Below the pieces are notes generated by a model. It worked only from the letters and a program-made list of their open reading frames with translations. It did not search any database and was not told where the DNA came from. A stretch of DNA of 5,330 nt from JBFMAE01 sp040756085 (lineage in GTDB: Bacteria; Desulfobacterota; BSN033; UBA1163), in contig JBFMAE010000214.1 of NCBI GenBank assembly GCA_040756085.1, positions 1 through 5,330 on the forward strand, in the 5' to 3' direction. Made by a program: the position numbers and the translations under genes. Numbering within the stretch: position 1 is the stretch's first letter; every line of letters starts with the position of its first letter. Positions 1 to 5,117 of the stretch are shown here, piece by piece.

Positions 1-2
1 TC

Positions 3-62
3 CCCAATCAGAAGTTTATGATCTACAAGGAGGGTAAGAAATTATGGGAGTTCCATCTATGA
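3..62 (+). CDS. Possible C-terminal end of an upstream gene (partial)
   Basis: The frame starting at base 3 is open from the left edge and ends at a TGA at 60-62. It reads PNQKFMIYKEGKKLWEFHL, a mixed hydrophobic and charged composition that looks like a protein C-terminus. Nineteen codons are too few to assign a family or to exclude chance. The frame one base earlier (ending DLQGG) stops at 34-36 and is a weaker alternative. If real, the gene lies almost wholly outside the window, on the same strand as the kor genes but separated from them by an AT-rich stretch and a minus-strand small gene. Confidence 0.3.
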   Translation, partial: PNQKFMIYKEGKKLWEFHL

Positions 63-177
63 ATGAAAAACAAACCATGTCCACAAATCGTTTCCCATAT
101 GTGCACAAATGATTTTTACGTAACAGTAAAAAAATTTAAAAATTTACTAAATTACTATACCCTCTTTTGACTACACA

Positions 178-197
178 CCTGCCTACCGCAGGCAGGG
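178..197. repeat. Short GC palindrome, CCTGCCT/AGGCAGG hairpin
   Basis: A 7-base arm CCTGCCT (178-184) and its exact complement AGGCAGG (190-196) enclose the loop ACCGC. The same core, with the same loop and a following GGGATTTC, occurs again inside the korA-korB spacer (2054-2088 region), so this is an interspersed repeat unit rather than a one-off hairpin. It lies 55 bases downstream of the small minus-strand gene and could protect or end its transcript. No T-run follows on either strand, so it is not a canonical intrinsic terminator. Confidence 0.75.
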
Positions 198-251
198 ATT
201 TCAAAAGATGGTTAAGCAGATTTAAGTAATTTTCTGGGGCACTCCTCCGGC

Positions 252-326
252 CTATTTCTTCTTCTTTGGTGTGGCTTTCTTCGTCGTCTTCTTCTTGGTC
301 TTGGGATGTTTCATTCCGCATGCCAT
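252..326 (-). CDS. Small lysine-rich peptide, 24 residues
   Basis: On the minus strand an ATG at 326-324 opens 24 codons ending in TAG at 254-252. The peptide starts MACGMKHPKTKKK and ends KKATPKKKK: 12 of 24 residues are lysine, with Thr and Pro between them and a single Cys near the N-terminus. It has no membrane segment or signal peptide. The low-complexity basic tail resembles histone-H1-like or nucleic-acid-binding tails, but no function can be assigned. Support for a real gene comes from its surroundings: a long purine ribosome binding site (AGGGAGGTGG at 343-334) and, just upstream, a perfect TTGACA -35 box with a 17-base spacer. It appears monocistronic and diverges from korA. A longer overlapping frame on the same strand (528-136) has no comparable start signal and reads as a shadow of this one. 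Confidence 0.6.
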   Translation of the reverse strand: MACGMKHPKTKKKTTKKATPKKKK

Positions 327-333
327 ATTTTTT

Positions 334-343
334 CCACCTCCCT
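334..343 (-). promoter_or_regulatory. Strong Shine-Dalgarno of the small lysine-rich gene
   Basis: The minus strand reads AGGGAGGTGG, followed by AAAAAAT-rich sequence and the ATG at 326. GGAGG sits 10 bases and GGTGG about 7 bases before the start. This is the most extended anti-16S match in the window, stronger than that of any kor gene, and it decides the start of the 24-codon frame. Confidence 0.65.
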
Positions 344-364
344 TTCTCTTTTGGTATTGATTTA

Positions 365-393
365 TTTATCTCTTTTAATTTAATATTTGTCAA
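365..393 (-). promoter_or_regulatory. Sigma-70-type promoter for the small lysine-rich gene
   Basis: On the minus strand a perfect -35 hexamer TTGACA (393-388) is followed after exactly 17 bases (387-371, very AT-rich) by GATAAA (370-365), a 4/6 match to TATAAT. Transcription would start near 358-355, giving a leader of about 30 bases containing the ribosome binding site at 343-334. Spacing and position fit the gene closely. It has not been tested, and AT-rich sequence makes chance -10 matches easy. Confidence 0.55.
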
Positions 394-518
394 GAATTTT
401 CTTATTGTTTCGACGCTCACTATCCATCTCCTCCAGACAGGATAGGCAAGGTAACTTCTCAGAAAGGAATGTTCTTTCGAAACAAACCAATTCATTTTTA
501 AACTCATGGAGATGATAA

Positions 519-1658
519 ATGCCATCAAGGTGGGTCAAGACCTCTTTCCCTGAAGGGCTGCATTATCTCTCGGGAAATGAAGCATCCGCAGAAGGAGCCA
601 TCGCTTCGGGATGTCGATTTTATGCAGGCTATCCGATCACCCCTTCCAGTGAGCTCATGGAGCGCATGGCGGTTCGCTTGATGGAGGTAGGAGGGGTTTT
701 TATTCAAATGGAGGATGAGATCGCTTCCATCTCTGCAGTGATCGGAGCTTCGTGGGCGGGTGCCAAAGCGATGACTGCCACCTCGGGCCCTGGGTTCAGT
801 CTGATGCAGGAGTCTATCGGGTATGCAGCGTTTACCGAGACGCCCTGTGTGATCATCGATGTCCAGAGGGCAGGCCCCTGTACCGGGCAGGCGACCCGGG
901 TGGGAAGTGGAGATATCATGCAGGCGAAATGGGGTTCCCACGGTGACTATCAGGCGATTGCCCTCTCTCCCTGGTCTGCCCAGGAAATGTATGACCTCAC
1001 CCTTCGTGCATTCAATCTCAGTGAACGGTATCGGGTCCCGACCTTTGTGATGGCCGAGGAGGCCGTCGGCCATCTCCGGGAAACGATAAGGGTCAATGCA
1101 AAGGTGGAGGTCTGGGACCGGAAGAAGGAGAAAGGGGGTTCCCCTTTTGGAACAGAGGAGGAAGATGGCGTTCCGCCGATGCCGGCCTTTGGAGAGGGAG
1201 AGCGGCTTGCCATCACCGGTTCCACCCATGATGCATATGGGTTTCGAAAGACTGATGATCCAGAGGTTCACGACAAACTCGTCAGGCGGATCAATAAAAA
1301 AATATTGAACCATAAAAAAACGATCATCGAAACAGAAGATTATTTTATGGAGGATTCTGACATCGCTGTCATTGCTTATGGATTCACTGCCCGGACCAGC
1401 CTCTATGTAGTCAAACGTTTGAGAAAGGAAGGGGTGAGGGTGGGCCTGTTGAGGTTCAAAACCCTCTGGCCATTTCCGGAGGAAGCGGTGGCTGCGTTAG
1501 GAAAAACGGCGAAGAAAGTGATGGTTCCGGAGATGAACCAGGGACAGGTGGCGGGTGAGGTGGAAAAGTTCTGTGCCTGCGATGTGATCCCTCTTACTCA
1601 GACCAATGGAGAGGTCATACGACCTGAAACGATCATGGAAACATTGAGGAAGATTTGA
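519..1658 (+). CDS. korA: 2-oxoacid:ferredoxin oxidoreductase, alpha subunit (2-oxoglutarate type)
   Basis: Alpha subunit of a CoA-acylating, ferredoxin-dependent 2-oxoacid oxidoreductase, a cytoplasmic enzyme. With KorB and KorC it converts a 2-oxoacid plus CoA to acyl-CoA, CO2 and reduced ferredoxin. The 379 residues match the usual KorA length. Family landmarks: SGNEASAEGAIASGCRF (18-34), the pyrimidine-binding-domain signature AGYPITPSSE (36-45), QMEDEIAS (63-70), and MTATSGPGFSLMQESIGYA (85-103). GDIMQAKWGSHGDY (131-144) and the Rossmann-like C-terminal domain from about residue 280 follow. A charged linker (200-228) separates the two halves. The start is set by GGAG at 508-511, 7 bases before ATG. 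Where close KorA proteins usually read GPSTG(L/Q)PT, this one has GPCTGQAT (119-126). The family assignment is firm. 2-Oxoglutarate as substrate is the likeliest choice, but branched-chain or other 2-oxoacids cannot be excluded from sequence alone. Confidence 0.95.
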   Translation: MPSRWVKTSFPEGLHYLSGNEASAEGAIASGCRFYAGYPITPSSELMERMAVRLMEVGGVFIQMEDEIASISAVIGASWAGAKAMTATSGPGFSLMQESIGYAAFTETPCVIIDVQRAGPCTGQATRVGSGDIMQAKWGSHGDYQAIALSPWSAQEMYDLTLRAFNLSERYRVPTFVMAEEAVGHLRETIRVNAKVEVWDRKKEKGGSPFGTEEEDGVPPMPAFGEGERLAITGSTHDAYGFRKTDDPEVHDKLVRRINKKILNHKKTIIETEDYFMEDSDIAVIAYGFTARTSLYVVKRLRKEGVRVGLLRFKTLWPFPEEAVAALGKTAKKVMVPEMNQGQVAGEVEKFCACDVIPLTQTNGEVIRPETIMETLRKI

Positions 1659-1665
1659 TGAGGTA

Positions 1666-2100
1666 AATTCGAAGCACGAAATTCGGGCGAAGCATCCCGC
1701 AGGGATCAATACGAAACAATCTCAAATGCCCAAATTCTAAATGTTCAAAACAAAAAAGTTTAAGAAATTTGAACTTGAGTAATACTTTGGCGCTTTGAAA
1801 TTTCATCTTTGATTGGTCACCGGCCAGAAATGTTTCCAAAGCTTTATCAGGCGGTCGTTATAGGGCTTACGGGAGAGACACGACATGACTCAACGGTACA
1901 TCCGTTATGTATCTCGAACCTATTCAGTTAGTGGACAACAAAGGGTTTCCGCCATAAAGCTTTTTCAACATCTCCGGCCGGTTCCTTCAAGGCGTTTTTC
2001 AAAGAGCTAAAGTGTTACGAATTTGAAAATTCCAATTTGTTTCGCCTGCCTGCCCTGCCTACCGCAGGCAGGCGCAGGCAGGGATTTCGATATTCGAGTT
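1666..2100. repeat. Long imperfect inverted repeat filling the korA-korB spacer (element A)
   Basis: I see no gene here; the spacer folds back on itself over about 435 bases. Paired blocks from outside in are: 1666-1684 with 2081-2100; 1712-1737 with 2019-2044 (19 of 26, including CGAAACAA and CAAATTC); 1779-1800 with 1997-2018 (19 of 22); 1819-1847 with 1954-1982 (24 of 29, including ACCGGCC and AAAGCTTTAT); and GGCGG 1850-1854 with CCGCC 1949-1953. The centre is a small hairpin AACGG-TACAT-CCGTT (1892-1906). The left half carries about 40 extra AT-rich bases (1738-1778). The outer blocks look like two opposed copies of a 'TTCGAA..CGAAA..CGAAACAA' repeat, each interrupted by its own GC palindrome (ATCCCGCAGGGAT on the left, CCTGCC/GGCAGG on the right). 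It may be a non-coding mobile element, a structured spacer in the mRNA, or both. Relations within the window were read by eye. Confidence 0.8.
2045..2082. repeat. Nested GC palindrome (CCTGCC/GGCAGG) upstream of korB
   Basis: An inner stem CCTGCCT (2054-2060) / AGGCAGG (2066-2072) with loop ACCGC is extended by an outer stem CCTGCCTGC (2045-2053) / GCAGGCAGG (2074-2082), with one bulged C at 2073. This makes 16 base pairs in all. The inner unit and the following GGGATTTC are identical to the palindrome at 178-197, so the larger form looks like a duplication of the small one. It lies about 40 bases before the korB start, and no T-run follows. Confidence 0.8.
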
Positions 2101-2122
2101 TCAGATTTAACGGGGTAAAGCG

Positions 2123-2881
2123 ATGGTCAGGGCCATGGAGAAATATATCCGGCCAGGTGTGAAAGTGACGCCTTTCTGTCCGGGCTGCGGTCACGGCATA
2201 CTGATGGGACTCATTTTGAGGGCGATCGACGAATTAAAAATGAATATGAAGAAGATGCTCTTTGTCTCCGGCATCGGTTGTGCTGCCTGGATCCCGAGTC
2301 CCCATTATGATGGAGATACCCTCCATACCCTTCATGGAAGGGCACTCGCTTTTGCAACGGGAGCCAAACTCTATAACCCCGAACTCTGTGTGATGGTGAT
2401 TAGCGGAGACGGAGACCTTTCTTCGATCGGTGGGAACCATTTGATCCATGCCGCGAGGAGGAACATCGATCTTAAAGTCATCTGTGCCAACAATATGATT
2501 TATGGAATGACCGGAGGCCAGGTCGCATCGACCACTCCTAAAGGATCTAAAACTTCAACCACTTCAGAGGGAAATCCATACCGTCCCTTTGATCTATGTA
2601 AACTGGTGGAGGCCGCAGGGGCCACTTATGTGGCGCGGTATTCTGTGACTCAGCCCGTTTCGCTCATCCATGCCATCAAGAAGGCCATCCTTCATGTGGG
2701 ATTCTCGTTCATCGAAGTCCTCTCACCCTGCCCGACACAATTCGGAAGGCGAAATCGGATTGATCGCCCGGAGGAGATGATCCAGGATCTCATCCGGCGT
2801 TGTATTCTGAAGGAGGAGGCGGAGAGATTGACCGAGGAGGAGTTGGCCGAGAAAATCGTCACAGGAGAATTTTTACTTTGA
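2123..2881 (+). CDS. korB: 2-oxoacid:ferredoxin oxidoreductase, beta subunit (TPP and [4Fe-4S] binding)
   Basis: Beta subunit that holds thiamine pyrophosphate and the [4Fe-4S] cluster of the 2-oxoacid oxidoreductase. The 252 residues fall in the range of short KorB-type subunits that lack a fused ferredoxin domain. Landmarks: RPGVKVTPFCPGCGHG (10-25), GIGC (50-53), HTLHGRALAFATGAKL (68-83), and the TPP/Mg motif GDGDLSSIGGNH (95-106) ending in ANNMIYGMTGGQ (122-133). SPCPTQFGRRN (201-211) follows. Cys19, Cys22, Cys53 and Cys203 are spaced like the four cluster ligands of archaeal 2-oxoacid:ferredoxin oxidoreductases, so the cluster is probably present. The first ATG is preferred because GGGG (2112-2115) sits 7 bases upstream. 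The alternative ATG at 2135 (MEKYIRPG) has only a poorly spaced GGG before it. The gene is separated from korA by element A and ends 14 bases before element B. KorC and the flavoprotein follow on the same strand. Confidence 0.95.
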   Translation: MVRAMEKYIRPGVKVTPFCPGCGHGILMGLILRAIDELKMNMKKMLFVSGIGCAAWIPSPHYDGDTLHTLHGRALAFATGAKLYNPELCVMVISGDGDLSSIGGNHLIHAARRNIDLKVICANNMIYGMTGGQVASTTPKGSKTSTTSEGNPYRPFDLCKLVEAAGATYVARYSVTQPVSLIHAIKKAILHVGFSFIEVLSPCPTQFGRRNRIDRPEEMIQDLIRRCILKEEAERLTEEELAEKIVTGEFLL

Positions 2882-2895
2882 TGTGGCATGGGATC

Positions 2896-3082
2896 AACAG
2901 ATAGGTATACTTCCAAACCTTTACCAAGCGGACATTTTGAATTGACATGGGTAACGGTTGTGATCATTAAGAGGGAAGACTTAAAATATTTTGGAGTCCA
3001 GCAGTAATACGTTAAGAGGTGCCGCTGTAAAGCTTTTTCAGCACACCTGTCTGTTTTTTGAAACTTTTTTAAAGAACTAAAG
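2896..3082. repeat. Second inverted-repeat element in the korB-korC spacer (element B)
   Basis: The left arm 2896-2931 (AACAGATAGGTATACTTCC, then AAACCTTTACCAAGCGG) matches the reverse complement of 3022-3055 (AACAGACAGGTGTGCTGAA, then AAAGCTTTACAGCGG); 22 of the first 29 positions agree. It is related to element A: the left boxes are TTCCAAAgCTTTA versus TTCCAAAcCTTTA, the right boxes are CCGC..TAAAGCTTTTTCA in both, and 3065-3082 matches 1995-2012 at 16 of 18 positions. The interior (2932-3021) shows little clear pairing or similarity to A. The element begins 15 bases after the korB stop and ends 8 bases before the korC start, so it makes up most of the spacer. No gene is visible inside it. 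Confidence 0.72.
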
Positions 3083-3090
3083 AATTTACA

Positions 3091-3639
3091 ATGTCAAACA
3101 TCATTCAGGTGCGTTTGAGTGGGTTTGGAGGTCAGGGTATTGTGCTGGCCGGCCTGCTCCTTGGCGAGGCAGGGGTCATCGATGGAAGGTTCGTCTCCGG
3201 GTCCAATTCCTATGGGGCTCAGGCAAGGGGTTCCGGGTGTAAATCGGAGGTCGTCTTTTCAGAGGGTCCGATCGACTTTCCTCATCTGACGATTGCTGAC
3301 ATCCTGGTGGCCATGTCACAGGGTGCTTATAACATGTACTGTGGAGAGGTGAAGGAGACCTCAGGTCTCATTTTTTATGATCAGGGCCAAGTGATCCCCA
3401 AGCAAGAATTAAATGTAAAACAGATGGGAGTGCCTGCCACCGAATATGCTCTGAAACAATTGAAGAACAAACAGGTGGCTAATATCGTCCTCTTAGGAAC
3501 ACTTGTGGAAGTCACAAAAATCATTTCTCCAAAAGCGATCCGGAAGGCGATCCATATCCATGTTGGGGAACGGTTCCGAAGCCTCAATCTCAAGGCCCTC
3601 CGGATAGGTATGGGACTCGGGAGGCGGATCCATGGTTGA
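3091..3639 (+). CDS. korC: 2-oxoacid:ferredoxin oxidoreductase, gamma subunit
   Basis: Gamma subunit (POR gamma / KorC family) of the same complex; its domain contributes to CoA handling and assembly of the heteromeric enzyme. The 182 residues are the normal family length. Landmarks: VRLSGFGGQGIVLAGLLLGEA (7-27) with the family's GFGGQG, then SNSYGAQARGSGCKSEVVFS (38-57), DFPHL (62-66), and a C-terminal NIVLLGTLVEVT region (about 131-142). The ATG at 3091 gives a protein starting right at the conserved first strand, so the start is secure. The ribosome binding site is nevertheless poor: upstream there is only AAAG within the end of element B (ACTAAAGAATTTACA). The stop overlaps the next start by 8 bases, which implies translational coupling with the flavoprotein. 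KorC, VorC and PorG are hard to separate by sequence; the symbol follows the alpha subunit type. Confidence 0.92.
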   Translation: MSNIIQVRLSGFGGQGIVLAGLLLGEAGVIDGRFVSGSNSYGAQARGSGCKSEVVFSEGPIDFPHLTIADILVAMSQGAYNMYCGEVKETSGLIFYDQGQVIPKQELNVKQMGVPATEYALKQLKNKQVANIVLLGTLVEVTKIISPKAIRKAIHIHVGERFRSLNLKALRIGMGLGRRIHG

Positions 3640-5014
3640 AGGAAGAACCCATCGCCCCATCATCCAGTCCCATCAGTGTCATCGCTGTGAGGTCTGTATC
3701 CGGGGATGCCCTGCCGAATTTATTCCGGAATATCGAAGGGAAGAGAAAAGCCTCCGGGGAACCCTCTACCGTGAAAAAGTTGAAGATAAAAGAGTGAAAG
3801 AGAAGGTCTCCCTTCCCCCCTGCCAGGAGGCCTGTCCCATTCGTCAGGATACGAGAGGTTATGTCGCTCTGGTGGCCGAGGGAAAATTCAAAGAGGCTTT
3901 GGAATTAATCCGGAAGGTTAATCCTCTGCCTGCGGTCTGCGGGTTCATCTGTCACCATCCCTGTGAGGAGGCCTGTCTGAGAGAGGGAGTGGATCATCCT
4001 ATTCCCATCCGGCTCCTGAAACGATTTGTCGCAGAGTATGAACGTGAGAAAGAGAAGATGGAGAGGACACCGGCGAAAAAGAGGCGTGAGAGGGTTCTGG
4101 TGATCGGCTCCGGCCCGGCTGGCCTGGTCGCTGCCAATGATCTGAGTCTTCTCGGCTTCGGAGTGACGATCTTTGAAGCCCTTCCGGTTCTCGGAGGAAT
4201 GTTGGCCGTCGGAATCCCGGAATATCGATTGCCCAGGGACATTCTCCGGATGGAGATCGATGGGATCAGGCAACTGGGCGTCGAGATGAAGACAAACCAT
4301 CGCTTCCACTTTGAAGCGAACGGGAAAACCTTTCAAAAGCTCGGCTTCCGGGCCGCCTTTCTTTCCATCGGAGCCCACCATAGTATGGGACTAAACATCC
4401 CGGGTGAAACACTTCAGGGAGTTCTTCCAGGAGTGGAGTTCCTGAGGGATCTTAATCTCGGAAAGAAAATAAAGATCGGTAAGAAGGTGGCTGTCATCGG
4501 TGGGGGAAATGTGGCCCTTGATGTCGCCCGTTCAGCCATCCGTTTAGGTGCAGAGTCGGTGGAGATCTATTATCGAAGGTCAAGAAACGAAATGCCAGCG
4601 ATCCCTGAGGAAGTTGATGAGGCGATCCGCGAAGGGGTGAAGATCCATTTTCTTGCCTCACCCGTTAAAATGATTGGAAAGGGAGGAAAAGCGTTCGGCA
4701 TGGAGTGTCTCAGGATGAGGCTTGCCGAACCCGATGAAAAGGGAAGGAGGAGGCCGGTTCCGATCGAGGGTTCCAATTTCAAAGTCCATGCCGATACCAT
4801 CGTTGCAGCCATCGGCCAAAGGGTGGATCGAAAGGCCTTAAAGGGATTGGACACCCATCCAGACGGAACGGTCCGGATCAATATAGAAACCGGTGAGACC
4901 GGCATGAAAGGCCTATTCGCAGGCGGGGATGTGGTGACAGGACCGGGCTGGGCCATCGATGCGATCGCTGCCGGAAAGAAAGGAGCGGAAGCGATCGCTC
5001 GATATCTCTCGTAA
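3632..5014 (+). CDS. GltD-like FAD/NAD(P)-dependent iron-sulfur oxidoreductase with N-terminal ferredoxin motif
   Basis: Cytoplasmic flavoprotein of the glutamate synthase small-subunit / NfnB / dihydropyrimidine dehydrogenase N-terminal type, 460 residues. Order: a half-ferredoxin motif C16-x2-C19-x2-C22-x3-C26-P; the GltD iron-sulfur domain with C64, C68 and C103-x3-C107-x3-C111-x3-C115 (about 58-133); the FAD site VLVIGSGPAGLVAAN (155-169); the NAD(P) site VAVIGGGNVALDVAR (286-300) with RR at 315-316, compatible with NADPH; and the second FAD motif LFAGGDVVTGPGWAIDAIAAG (428-448). GGGAGG at 3619-3624 lies 7 bases before ATG, which overlaps the korC stop. No glutamate synthase large subunit is in view, and the partner is the Kor enzyme, so transfer between NAD(P)H and the 2-oxoacid oxidoreductase is the likely role. 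An NADP-linked 2-oxoglutarate oxidoreductase with a flavoprotein part is known from Azoarcus evansii. The first 55 residues are an extension beyond plain GltD. Confidence 0.88.
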   Translation: MVEGRTHRPIIQSHQCHRCEVCIRGCPAEFIPEYRREEKSLRGTLYREKVEDKRVKEKVSLPPCQEACPIRQDTRGYVALVAEGKFKEALELIRKVNPLPAVCGFICHHPCEEACLREGVDHPIPIRLLKRFVAEYEREKEKMERTPAKKRRERVLVIGSGPAGLVAANDLSLLGFGVTIFEALPVLGGMLAVGIPEYRLPRDILRMEIDGIRQLGVEMKTNHRFHFEANGKTFQKLGFRAAFLSIGAHHSMGLNIPGETLQGVLPGVEFLRDLNLGKKIKIGKKVAVIGGGNVALDVARSAIRLGAESVEIYYRRSRNEMPAIPEEVDEAIREGVKIHFLASPVKMIGKGGKAFGMECLRMRLAEPDEKGRRRPVPIEGSNFKVHADTIVAAIGQRVDRKALKGLDTHPDGTVRINIETGETGMKGLFAGGDVVTGPGWAIDAIAAGKKGAEAIARYLS

Positions 5015-5020
5015 ATGTAA

Positions 5021-5094
5021 AGTTCGGAGTGATGAGTTCGCCTGCCCGCCGAACCAGTTCTTTGGCAGGCGGGTAGTTCGGAGTGTTTCGGAGT
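5021..5094. repeat. GC hairpin flanked by TTCGGAGT repeats
   Basis: The spacer after the flavoprotein contains TTCGGAGT three times (5023-5030, 5077-5084, 5087-5094). Between the first and second lies a hairpin with an 8-base stem, CGCCTGCC (5039-5046) / GGCAGGCG (5064-5071). An alternative pairing is CCCGCC (5045-5050) / GGCGGG (5068-5073). AGTTCG stands directly before (5035-5040) and directly after (5075-5080) the palindromic block, as if the block had been inserted into a TTCGGAGT tract with a short duplication. The stem letters resemble the CCTGCC palindromes at 178-197 and 2045-2082, but the loop differs. No T-run follows, so it is not a clear terminator. Confidence 0.65.
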
Positions 5095-5117
5095 ATTAAG
5101 GTGTTTGACTCCAAACT

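Noticed and set aside
44..112. A 22-codon plus-strand frame (MGVPSMNEKQTM...) preceded by GGAGGG at 29-34, 9 bases before its ATG.
   Set aside because: The signal is well spaced, but the peptide has no recognisable feature, and GGAGGG can be explained as part of the Lys-Glu-Gly codons of the possible gene end at 3-62. No promoter is visible within the window.
121..165. AT-rich stretch with AGTAAA...TTTACT as a possible hairpin or origin-like site.
   Set aside because: Only six bases pair, and there are no DnaA boxes or iterons nearby; it is explained by base composition.
472..500. A possible promoter before korA (TTCTTT, 17 bases, TTTTTA).
   Set aside because: Both hexamers match the consensus poorly, so the kor promoter is not identified with any confidence.
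136..528. A 130-residue minus-strand frame covering the 5' region and the korA start.
   Set aside because: It has a patchy composition and no ribosome binding site at its ATG, and it overlaps the korA start. Its middle is the out-of-frame reading of the small lysine-rich gene, which has far better signals.
525..1313. A 262-residue minus-strand frame opposite korA.
   Set aside because: It is antisense to a firmly identified korA and shows no family motif; it is explained as a shadow of the codon bias on the other strand.
1779..2018. Element A as an integron attC site, because it is an imperfect palindrome with little sequence constraint.
   Set aside because: The required 7-base core boxes (RYYYAAC and GTTRRRY) are not found in paired position, and no integrase or cassette array is present.
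1659..3090. A CRISPR array in the two repeat-rich spacers.
   Set aside because: The repeats are inverted and diverged, not regularly spaced direct repeats with unique spacers, and no cas gene is present.
3905..4381. A 158-residue minus-strand frame opposite the flavoprotein gene.
   Set aside because: It is antisense to conserved FAD and iron-sulfur domains, with no motif or start signal.
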